From Streptomyces sp. NBC_00376 (lineage in GTDB: Bacteria > Actinomycetota > Actinomycetes > Streptomycetales > Streptomycetaceae), in contig NZ_CP107962.1 of NCBI RefSeq assembly GCF_036077095.1, forward strand, positions 248,001-312,000: 64,000 bases of DNA, written 5' to 3'. Every line of letters begins with the position of its first letter. Positions within the stretch are counted from its first letter, which is position 1. Made by a program: the position numbers and the translations under genes. This document shows, piece by piece, positions 17,962 to 24,588 of this stretch. The notes below the pieces were generated by a model. It saw only the letters and a program-made list of their open reading frames with translations, did no database searches and was not told the DNA's origin.

Positions 17962-19206
17962 GTGGAAGAGGTGATCGGTGTGGAGGACTGGGCTGAGATC
18001 CGGCGGCTTCACCGTGCGGAGGGAATGTCGATCAAGGGGATCGCGCGGCATCTGGGGATCGCCCGGAACACTGTGCGGCGGGCCGTGGCCAGCGACGATC
18101 CGCCGAAGTACCGGCGGGCACCGAAGGGCTCGATCGTGGACGTGGTGGAGCCGGCGATCCGCGAGTTGCTGGCGGAGTACCCGCGGATGCCCGCCACGGT
18201 GATCGCCGAGCGGATCGGATGGGAACGGTCGTTGTCAGTGCTGAAGCGGCGGGTGCGGGAACTGCGGCCGGTCTACCTTCCGGCGGACCCGGTCTCGCGG
18301 ACGGCGTATCAGCCCGGCGAGCTGGCCCAGTGCGATCTGTGGTTCCCGCCGGTGGACATCCCGCTGGGCTTCGGGCAGACCGGGCGCCCGCCGGTGCTGG
18401 TGATGGTGGCCGGATATTCCCGGGTGATCACCGCGAGGATGCTGCCGTCGAGACAGGCCGCCGACCTGGTGAGCGGCCACTGGGACCTGCTGTCCGGCTG
18501 GAACGCGGTGCCCCGGGCACTGGTCTGGGACAACGAAGCGGCCATCGCACGCCGCCGGGAGGGACGGGTCGTGCTCGGTCATGAGTTCGCCGCGCTGGCC
18601 GGGCTGCTGGCCTGCAAGGTGATCCTGTGCCGGCCCCGCGACCCGGAGGCCAAGGGTCTGGTCGAGCGGGCCAACGGCTATCTGGAGACGTCGTTCCTGC
18701 CCGGCAGGGTGTTCACTTCCCCGGCCGACTTCAACACGCAGCTGGCCGCGTGGCTTGAGGTCGCCAACCGACGGGTGCACCGCACTCTGGAGGCGCGTCC
18801 GGCCGAGCGGTGGGAGGCCGACCGGGCCGCGATGCTGCCACTGCCGCCGACCGCGCCGCCGCGCTGGTGGCAGACCTCGGTGCGGATCGGCCGGGACCAC
18901 TACATCCGCCTGGACACCTGCGACTACTCCGTCCACCCGGCCGCGATCGGGCGGATCGTGCGGATCGAGGCGGACACCGAAACGGTGCGGGCTCATCTGG
19001 ACGGCCGCCTGGTCGCCGAGCATGCGCGCTGCTGGGCCCGCCACCAGACGCTGACCGACCCGGACCACGCCGATGCCGCCACGGCGATGCGGCGCCAGTA
19101 CCGCCAGAGCGGGGCCGTCGCCGCGGCGGTGGAGGTCGCACAGCCGGATCTGCCGGCCTACGACCGCGTCTTCCATCTGATCGAGGGCGGAGGAGGAGAG
19201 GAGTGA
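17962..19206 (+). CDS. IS21 transposase IstA
   Basis: 414 residues with an N-terminal helix-turn-helix (EGMSIKGIARHLGIARNTVR) and an rve DDE core: D in LAQCDLWFPP, D in LVWDNEAA, E in KGLVERANGYLE. A C-terminal beta-barrel-like domain (HYIRLDTCDYSVHP) matches IS21 IstA. GTG start after GGGAG. Catalyses strand transfer together with IstB. Confidence 0.92.
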   Translation: MEEVIGVEDWAEIRRLHRAEGMSIKGIARHLGIARNTVRRAVASDDPPKYRRAPKGSIVDVVEPAIRELLAEYPRMPATVIAERIGWERSLSVLKRRVRELRPVYLPADPVSRTAYQPGELAQCDLWFPPVDIPLGFGQTGRPPVLVMVAGYSRVITARMLPSRQAADLVSGHWDLLSGWNAVPRALVWDNEAAIARRREGRVVLGHEFAALAGLLACKVILCRPRDPEAKGLVERANGYLETSFLPGRVFTSPADFNTQLAAWLEVANRRVHRTLEARPAERWEADRAAMLPLPPTAPPRWWQTSVRIGRDHYIRLDTCDYSVHPAAIGRIVRIEADTETVRAHLDGRLVAEHARCWARHQTLTDPDHADAATAMRRQYRQSGAVAAAVEVAQPDLPAYDRVFHLIEGGGGEE

Positions 19207-19210
19207 AGCC

Positions 19211-19999
19211 ATGGCCACCCGCCCCACCACGTCCCGGGACATCGCCGCCGAACTGGCCTTCCTCAGCCGTGCGTTGAAGGCACCGGCCCTGCTGGACGCT
19301 GCCGACCGGCTCGCCGAACGCGCCACCGCCGAGTCCTGGACGCATCAGGAGTACCTGGCCGCCTGCCTGCAGCGCGAGGTCGCCGCCCGAGAGGCCCACG
19401 GCGGAGAAGGCCGCATCCGCGCGGCCCGTTTCCCCGCCCGCAAGACCCTGGAGGACTTCGACTTCCATCACCTGCGCGGGCTGAAACGGGAGGCGGTGGC
19501 CCATCTGGGCACCCTGGACTTCATCACGGGCAAGGAGAACGTGGTCTTCCTCGGCCCGCCCGGCACCGGCAAGACTCACCTGGCCATCGCGCTGGGCATC
19601 CGCGCCTGCCAGGCCGGTCACCGCGTCGCGTTCGCCACCGCCTCTCAGTGGGTCGACCGCCTGGCTGCCGCCCATACCACCGGAAAACTCCAGGACGAGC
19701 TCTTGCGCCTCGCGCGCGTCCCCGTTCTGGTGATCGATGAGGTCGGCTACATCCCGTTCGAACCGGAAGCAGCGAACCTGTTCTTCCAGCTGATCTCCGG
19801 CCGCTACGAACGCGCGTCCGTAATCGTGACCAGCAACAAGCCCTTCGGACGCTGGGGAGAGGTCTTCGGCGACGACACCGTCGCCGCCGCCATGATCGAC
19901 CGTCTCGTCCACCACGCCGATGTGCTCTCCTTGAAAGGAGACTCCTACCGGCTGAAAGACCGCGACATCGGCCGCACCCCGAACGCGGCAACCGGCTGA
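19211..19999 (+). CDS. IS21 helper ATPase IstB
   Basis: 262 residues, DnaC-like AAA+ protein. Walker A FLGPPGTGKTHL, Walker B VLVIDEVGY and sensor I VTSNKPFGRWGE are clear. Four bases separate it from the istA stop, so the two are translated together. It selects target DNA and activates IstA in this family. Confidence 0.93.
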   Translation: MATRPTTSRDIAAELAFLSRALKAPALLDAADRLAERATAESWTHQEYLAACLQREVAAREAHGGEGRIRAARFPARKTLEDFDFHHLRGLKREAVAHLGTLDFITGKENVVFLGPPGTGKTHLAIALGIRACQAGHRVAFATASQWVDRLAAAHTTGKLQDELLRLARVPVLVIDEVGYIPFEPEAANLFFQLISGRYERASVIVTSNKPFGRWGEVFGDDTVAAAMIDRLVHHADVLSLKGDSYRLKDRDIGRTPNAATG

Positions 20000-20314
20000 A
20001 CAACTGCACACGGGGTCAAAAATCACCGACCCCAAAGGGGTCCAGGTTCGAAGACCGCCGACAAGCGGTCCGCTCATCCGATCCTTGTAAGTAGGGGCGC
20101 TCGCTCCTTACCCATCGAGTGACCAGCATTACGCCTCGGACACCGCAACAGAGCCTTGACCAACTCCTACCAGTAAGTGTGGGGGTAGCTCTCCGCTCGC
20201 CTGACCTACACAGCAAGGTCCTCCCCTCGAACCTCACGGGTGCGTCTCTCCTGCGCGCCTCCCCTGGGTCGAGCCGGGCTCCCTGTCTGCCCGCGCTCCC
20301 CACACGTCGCCTCT

Positions 20315-20347
20315 GCCTCACCGGTTCCGCTCACTGGCCGGTGAGGC
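20315..20347. terminator. Perfect 10-bp hairpin
   Basis: GCCTCACCGG at 20315-20324 pairs with CCGGTGAGGC at 20338-20347 around a 13-base loop. No T tract follows. It may be a structural RNA or operator element ahead of the stronger terminator. Confidence 0.4.
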
Positions 20348-20396
20348 GGGGGTGACGCACGCACACTCGTCCGCCCCTCGCGCGTGGGGGCGGAAC

Positions 20397-20442
20397 GGCC
20401 CCGAGCCGCCTACTCCCGTAGGCGGCTCGGGGCCTCTTTTCT
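20397..20442 (+). terminator. Strong intrinsic terminator
   Basis: A 17-bp perfect stem (GGCCCCGAGCCGCCTAC with its complement at 20418-20434) with a 4-base loop is followed by TCTTTT. It would stop plus-strand transcription from the repeat region just before the small helix-turn-helix genes. Confidence 0.85.
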
Positions 20443-20503
20443 TCGGCCTCACCCGTGATGACGAGTAACAACAGCCTCTCCCGAGGCAGGAAGGAGACCC
20501 TTC

Positions 20504-20692
20504 GTGTTCCAGATCGAGGGCACCAACTACATGACCGTCCGAGAGACAGCGCGTCGTCTCGGGCTCCACCCCGGCAGCGTCCGCAACTGGCGAGCCGACG
20601 GCGTCGAACCGATCGAAAGCGTCAAGCTCGGGGCGTCTGTGCTGTACCGAGCGCGTGACGTCGAGCGCCTCGCCGAGGAGCGTCGCAAGTGA
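20504..20692 (+). CDS. Excisionase-like helix-turn-helix protein
   Basis: 62 residues with a MerR/HTH_17-type fold: MTVRETARRLGLHPGSVRNW, followed by LGASVLYRARDVERLAEER. This is typical of Xis-like or DNA-binding proteins of integrative elements. GTG start behind GGAGA; an in-frame ATG at 20531 also precedes the HTH. First of three overlapping tiny genes. Confidence 0.7.
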   Translation: MFQIEGTNYMTVRETARRLGLHPGSVRNWRADGVEPIESVKLGASVLYRARDVERLAEERRK

Positions 20693-20949
20693 GCCGACGC
20701 GACAACGATGGAGTCTGGGCAAGCACGACACAGGCCGCTCGATGGCTCAGCCAGCCCAACACCCTGCTCCGTACCTTCCTCTTCCACTTGAAGGAGACGG
20801 GCGAACTGGCAGGCGCACGGGACTACGACGACACCGCGAGTCCGAAGCTGGCGGTCGACCAACAGTTCATCTACGACAACTGGGCCGAGTGGTCGAAAGC
20901 CTGGGATCGCTGGTACGCCCCGGAGCGCGATCGCGAGGCTGGCCGATGA
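20689..20949 (+). CDS. Small DNA-binding-like protein
   Basis: 86 residues. TTQAARWLSQPNTLLRTFLF looks like a degenerate helix-turn-helix; the C-terminus is Trp- and charge-rich. Its GTG overlaps the previous stop and its own stop overlaps the next start, so the three genes are translationally coupled. No family recognised. Confidence 0.55.
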   Translation: MSRRDNDGVWASTTQAARWLSQPNTLLRTFLFHLKETGELAGARDYDDTASPKLAVDQQFIYDNWAEWSKAWDRWYAPERDREAGR

Positions 20950-21137
20950 GCTACTTCGTCACCCTCGAACAAGGCGCCGTCCATCTGGGTGTGACCCCAA
21001 AGGTGCTACTCCGCGCCCTCCGACACCCCGGCACGGACTTCCCGTATCTGACCATCCGGCGCCGCGTCTACATCGATCCCGACGACATGCCGCGCCTCGC
21101 CGAGGAGTATGCCTCGGCCCACGAAGAGCAGGGCTGA
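20946..21137 (+). CDS. Small helix-turn-helix protein
   Basis: 63 residues: TLEQGAVHLGVTPKVLLRAL and a wing-like YLTIRRRVYIDPDDMPRLAEE, similar in layout to the protein at 20504. Start overlaps the preceding stop (ATGA). Probably a DNA-binding control protein of the mobile module. A terminator-like hairpin follows. Confidence 0.6.
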   Translation: MSYFVTLEQGAVHLGVTPKVLLRALRHPGTDFPYLTIRRRVYIDPDDMPRLAEEYASAHEEQG

Positions 21138-21165
21138 CGGCCCCTCGATGGCCGAAGGGGCTTTC
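21138..21165 (+). terminator. Probable terminator after small HTH genes
   Basis: GCCCCT at 21140-21145 pairs with AGGGGC at 21156-21161 and is followed by TTTCT. Short but well placed directly after the stop codon. Confidence 0.5.
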
Positions 21166-21324
21166 TCACGCCCGCACGCAGCCACGTCGCGCCGCTCGGA
21201 CGCGGCGGGTCCCGGCGACGCGCTGCGCTTGTTCTCTGCGCCAGCGGTGGCGGTCGAGGAACGCTGTTGCTGCAGTGGCGATGACGGCTCCGACGATGGC
21301 GCTTATGAGCGATATCCATTGCAT
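21166..21324 (-). CDS. Small membrane protein, possibly truncated
   Basis: About 52 residues. N-terminal membrane segment MQWISLISAIVGAVIATAAT is followed by a basic tail (DRHRWRREQAQRVAGTRR). This resembles the N-terminus of larger Streptomyces proteins with one N-terminal anchor, so the gene may be cut short. No ribosome site stands out. Confidence 0.4.
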   Translation of the reverse strand: MQWISLISAIVGAVIATAATAFLDRHRWRREQAQRVAGTRRVRAARRGCVRA

Positions 21325-21359
21325 GGGTCGCACGGTAGAGCAGCCAGGGCTGGGTGGCG

Positions 21360-21686
21360 ATGGGGCGTCCATCTCTTCCTATACCGGACTATTTACATCA
21401 GCCTGGACAGGCTCTGAGCGCCTCGGCGCCCGAGTACCTCACGCGGGGTCTGACCTTAGGATCGTTCCTGACGAAGAATTGGAGGGCGGCTCCGCTTCTG
21501 CCGTCTGGGCGCCACATCGCGTTGCGCGGCGGGATCATCCAGCGGGCCGAACAGCTCAGCGAGGCAGCGTGCACGGCGCTGAGGGAGGACCGCTTCGCGG
21601 AGGCGTCGGCCCTCGCGGCCGTCAGCCAGTCCTTCTCCTCCATCGCGGCCACCGGGTCGAGGACGAGCAGATGCGATTCGACCTGA
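21360..21686 (+). CDS. Hypothetical protein
   Basis: About 108 residues. Codon use becomes clearly high-GC3 from about 21412, where a helical region (EQLSEAACTALREDRFAEAS) follows. The real start may lie downstream of the ATG given here. It overlaps the next gene by 16 bases. No family recognised. Confidence 0.4.
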   Translation: MGRPSLPIPDYLHQPGQALSASAPEYLTRGLTLGSFLTKNWRAAPLLPSGRHIALRGGIIQRAEQLSEAACTALREDRFAEASALAAVSQSFSSIAATGSRTSRCDST

Positions 21687-21904
21687 AGAAGGCGGCGCGC
21701 GAAGCTCAGATCCGGAGCTTGGAGAACCCCTTCGTCCGCGAGGTGGCGGAGTACCTCCTTCACCATGCCCACCGGCTGGTCACCAACAAGGAGATCAAGA
21801 AGGCCCTCAACATGTCGGACACGCACACCAGCGCGGCTCTCAACGGTGCCGCGAGCCGAGGAGTCGCACGCAAGATCGGGCACGGACTGTGGCAAGCAAA
21901 CTGA
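21671..21904 (+). CDS. Hypothetical winged-helix-like protein
   Basis: 77 residues. NPFVREVAEYLLHHAHRLVT plus NKEIKKALNMSDTHTSAALN and a C-terminal RGVARKIGHGLWQAN form a compact winged-helix pattern. It overlaps the integrase start by 16 bases, so it is probably the first member of the recombinase operon and may regulate it. Confidence 0.55.
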   Translation: MRFDLKKAAREAQIRSLENPFVREVAEYLLHHAHRLVTNKEIKKALNMSDTHTSAALNGAASRGVARKIGHGLWQAN

Positions 21905-22929
21905 CGACCACCCCCGGAACCGTGCAGCAGTCAGGGCCTCTGCTGCCTCACGAGTTCGACGACGCCCTGCGCGCAAGGCTTGCCGAGCTCGACGCAAAGG
22001 CCGCGAACCACGCCCAGGACCAGCGGCCCGAGAACACCCGCAACGCCTACAAGGCCGACTGGAAGACGTGGGAAGCGTTCTGCCAACAGTTCCAGGTCTC
22101 GACCACCGCCGCCACGTCCGGCACGCTGTGCGCGTTCGTCGACTACCTATGGCACCGAGAGAAGCGGGCGTACAGCACCATCGACCGAAAGCTCGCCGGA
22201 GTTGCGGTGACGCTGCGCCTGGAGCCGTACCGGGTCATCGTCGACCCCGAAGCGACGAAGGCCGCCCGCAAGCTCCTCAAGGACTACCGGCGCGAGTCCG
22301 AGTCGAACGAGGAACCCACCCGCGGCCGAGGGAAGGCGCCCGCGATGCGGATCGTTGACCTCCAGCGCATCGTCTCCCTGTGCGACACGGACGTCTTCGG
22401 GCTCCGCAACCGGGCCATGCTGCTCCTAGGGTTCGCCATCGCCGCACGCCGCGCCGAACTCGCCGGCCTGCGGCTGCGGAACATCCGGGACGACGACAAC
22501 GGGCTCCTCATCGACGTCCGCGTGTCCAAGACCCACCCGCGCACCGTGCCGGTCCCGTTCGCTACGAATCCTGACGTCTGCCCGGTCCGCGCGTGGAAGG
22601 CGTGGCAGCAGGAGGCACAGATCACCGAACCGAACCTCCACGCGTTTCGCCGAATCCACCACACCGGCAGCGTCCAATCTCAGGGAATCACCCCGCAGCG
22701 CGCCGGCGACCTCATCACCGCTGCCGGGCTCCGTGCCGGATTCGAGGACCTGCTCACCGGGCACTCGGTCCGCTCCGGGATGGCCACAGAGGCGCGGCGT
22801 GCTGGCAAGGACCGCAAGGCCATCGCGGCGATCACCGGCCACAAGGACGGATCCAAGGTGCTGGACGGATACATGCGAATCGTTGACCAGTGGGACGAGA
22901 ACGACAACGCCTTGATCGGGCTGCTGTGA
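21889..22929 (+). CDS. Tyrosine recombinase / site-specific integrase
   Basis: 346 residues. N-terminal SAM-like core-binding domain (TRNAYKADWKTWEAFCQQF) and a C-terminal catalytic domain with Arg in AARRAELAGLRL, HSVRSGMAT (HxxR), ITGHKDGSK (second His) and nucleophile Tyr in LDGYMR. Full set of catalytic residues. First of three tyrosine recombinases in this operon; its stop overlaps the next start. Confidence 0.88.
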   Translation: MASKLTTTPGTVQQSGPLLPHEFDDALRARLAELDAKAANHAQDQRPENTRNAYKADWKTWEAFCQQFQVSTTAATSGTLCAFVDYLWHREKRAYSTIDRKLAGVAVTLRLEPYRVIVDPEATKAARKLLKDYRRESESNEEPTRGRGKAPAMRIVDLQRIVSLCDTDVFGLRNRAMLLLGFAIAARRAELAGLRLRNIRDDDNGLLIDVRVSKTHPRTVPVPFATNPDVCPVRAWKAWQQEAQITEPNLHAFRRIHHTGSVQSQGITPQRAGDLITAAGLRAGFEDLLTGHSVRSGMATEARRAGKDRKAIAAITGHKDGSKVLDGYMRIVDQWDENDNALIGLL

Positions 22930-23114
22930 ACGGGAAGCAGTACAGCGCCCCGTCCGTCCGGCAGTTGGCTGCGGTGGTCTACGGGATGGCAGGCTCGGTG
23001 TCGGAGGGCCGGCTGCGGCAGCTGCGCATGGTGGTCGGGATGTTCGACCGGGCGGTGGGCCGGGACGAGATGCCGGGCCGGGCGTCCCGGACCGCGGCCC
23101 AGTTGTTCACGTGA
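22926..23114 (+). CDS. Small hypothetical protein in recombinase operon
   Basis: 62 residues, GTG start overlapping the integrase stop (GTGA), ending in an overlap with the next GTG. Helical, with SAPSVRQLAAVVYGMAGSV and RLRQLRMVVGMFDRAVG. No family recognised. Tight coupling suggests a role in recombination or its control. Confidence 0.5.
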   Translation: MNGKQYSAPSVRQLAAVVYGMAGSVSEGRLRQLRMVVGMFDRAVGRDEMPGRASRTAAQLFT

Positions 23115-23311
23115 GCTGCGCTGCGCCCGTTCTGGGAGCTCGCGGCGGACGGGCAGTTGCGGCATGCTTCACCTGCGGTCTGGCAGTCGACAAGCTCGTG
23201 GCCTGCTCCAACGGGTGTGGGCAGATGCTGTACCCAGGTGCGGATGATGACGGATTCGAGATGTGCAGCGGGTGCCGCGAGATCGTTTACGGTTCTCTGG
23301 GGGTGCGGTGA
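23111..23311 (+). CDS. Small zinc-ribbon-like protein
   Basis: 66 residues with paired cysteines CFTCG, CSNGCG and CSGC spaced as in a zinc ribbon or treble-clef finger. Start overlaps the previous stop (GTGA). Probable DNA- or protein-binding accessory factor of the recombinase operon; function not known. Confidence 0.5.
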   Translation: MSCAAPVLGARGGRAVAACFTCGLAVDKLVACSNGCGQMLYPGADDDGFEMCSGCREIVYGSLGVR

Positions 23312-23418
23312 GCATGGTGTGACGTCGTACAGCGCCCCTTCGTTGGGCCTTGTGCGACGGTTCTCAGGGGGTGCGGCTCTGCGGTGGATCGTTGCGATCT
23401 ACTCGTGGAGGGGTACAC

Positions 23419-24588
23419 GTGCAGGCTTTCCGCGTACGGCTGCCTTCGGGCACCTGTTACTGGACCGTGGTGGACGATGACTTCAGGGTCTTCGGACCTG
23501 CGGACAGCTTCCTGAGGGAAGTGCGTCTGGCCATGGGCCGGGCGGAGTCGACGACGAAGGCGTACGCCCACGCCGTCGTTCTGTTTCTTCTGTGGTGCAC
23601 GAGCACGCGCCGTGACTGGCGGACAGCTGCCCAGGACATGGGGCTCTTCATGCTCTGGCTGCGGTGGACCCCGGGACGGGGCGGCCAGCGGCAAGTTGTC
23701 GTGCCCGGCCCAGGCTCGAAGCCGGTACGCGGTGACAGGCGGATCAACAAGGTGCTGACCGGGGTGCGGCTGTTCCTGGTCCACGCCATGAACCGCAAGG
23801 AGGCTCCGGCCTGGGTGCTGAACCACCTCTACGAGCTGGGCGACGCACTCGACCTGCCGTTGGCCGCCCAGGGAGAGCCCGGCGGGATGCGCGTCCGGCT
23901 CCGCGCCCGGCATCAGCTCCAGGAGCCGGAGACCGACATCGACCGGGCCAGCGACGAGGAAGTCGTCGCCATGCTCCTCGTCTGCCGGTCGGCCCGCGAT
24001 CGGCTGACCCTGCTGCTGCTCTCCCGCGTCGGCCTCCGCCCGGGCCAGACCGCGGGCCTGCGCCGGAGCGACCCTCACCTGATGACGGACTCACGGGCCC
24101 TGGGCTGCGACGTCGAAGGCCCGCACATCCACGTCATCCGTCGGCAGAACGAGAACGATGCCTGGTCGAAGTCGAAGAAGTCGTGGGTCATGCCGGTGGA
24201 CTTCCTCGTGGTCCAAGCCTTCGATCAGTACGCGGTCGAACGGCACGAGATCCTCGGCGACGACGGCAGTGACTTCCTGCTGGTCAACCTGTTCCGACCG
24301 CCCTTCGGGTCTCCGATCACCACCGACGCAATCGGCGAGCTCTGCGAAGCTCTCTCCCGCCGAGCTGGCCTGGACCGGATCGTCACGCCGCGGATGTGTC
24401 GGCACGCGATGGCCAGCAACGTCGCCGACGCCGGCGGCAAGCTCGACGAGATCCAGGCCCTGCTCGGCCAGAAACATCCCGAGTCCCCGCGGCCCTACCT
24501 TCACCCGAAGGCATCGCGGCTGCGGGAGGCAGTCGAGCGGGTCCCATCGCCCCGCCTGCTCACCTCGACCGGACAGGAGCCGCGATGA
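23419..24588 (+). CDS. Tn554 TnpA-like tyrosine recombinase
   Basis: 389 residues from a GTG with GGAGG upstream; an in-frame longer form from 23350 lacks support. Core-binding domain (ESTTKAYAHAVVLFLLWC) precedes a catalytic domain with Arg in LSRVGLRPGQTAGL, RMCRHAMASN in place of the HxxR box (first His is Arg), and probable nucleophile Tyr in PRPYLHPK. Followed by TnpB-like and TnpC-like genes with ATGA overlaps, the order of Tn554. Confidence 0.8.
   Translation: MQAFRVRLPSGTCYWTVVDDDFRVFGPADSFLREVRLAMGRAESTTKAYAHAVVLFLLWCTSTRRDWRTAAQDMGLFMLWLRWTPGRGGQRQVVVPGPGSKPVRGDRRINKVLTGVRLFLVHAMNRKEAPAWVLNHLYELGDALDLPLAAQGEPGGMRVRLRARHQLQEPETDIDRASDEEVVAMLLVCRSARDRLTLLLLSRVGLRPGQTAGLRRSDPHLMTDSRALGCDVEGPHIHVIRRQNENDAWSKSKKSWVMPVDFLVVQAFDQYAVERHEILGDDGSDFLLVNLFRPPFGSPITTDAIGELCEALSRRAGLDRIVTPRMCRHAMASNVADAGGKLDEIQALLGQKHPESPRPYLHPKASRLREAVERVPSPRLLTSTGQEPR

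Larger units (their letters stand above)
17870..20063 (+). mobile_element. IS21-family insertion sequence, complete
   Basis: Ends read TGTCGGCG inward from both sides and extend into imperfect inverted repeats with GAACC and GACCCC blocks. A 5-bp target duplication AGCGG is present at 17865-17869 and 20064-20068. It contains istA and istB in the usual order and is inserted in the ~85-bp repeat array. Confidence 0.88.
17656..20200 (+). repeat. About four degenerate ~85-bp direct repeats, split by IS21
   Basis: Two motifs alternate: GTAAGTGAGGGCGC-CTCGCTCC (near 17715, 17810, 20087, 20169) and TCGAGTGACCAGCGTCACGCC (near 17656, 17747, 17827, 20114). Removing IS21 leaves units spaced about 80-95 bp. 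The second motif carries an imperfect GTGACC..GTCAC palindrome. They lie upstream of small helix-turn-helix genes and may be protein-binding iterons or repeated RNA hairpins. Confidence 0.55.

Noticed and set aside
17656..20200. CRISPR array
   Set aside because: The ~85-bp repeats are degenerate, have no uniform spacers and no cas genes are nearby.
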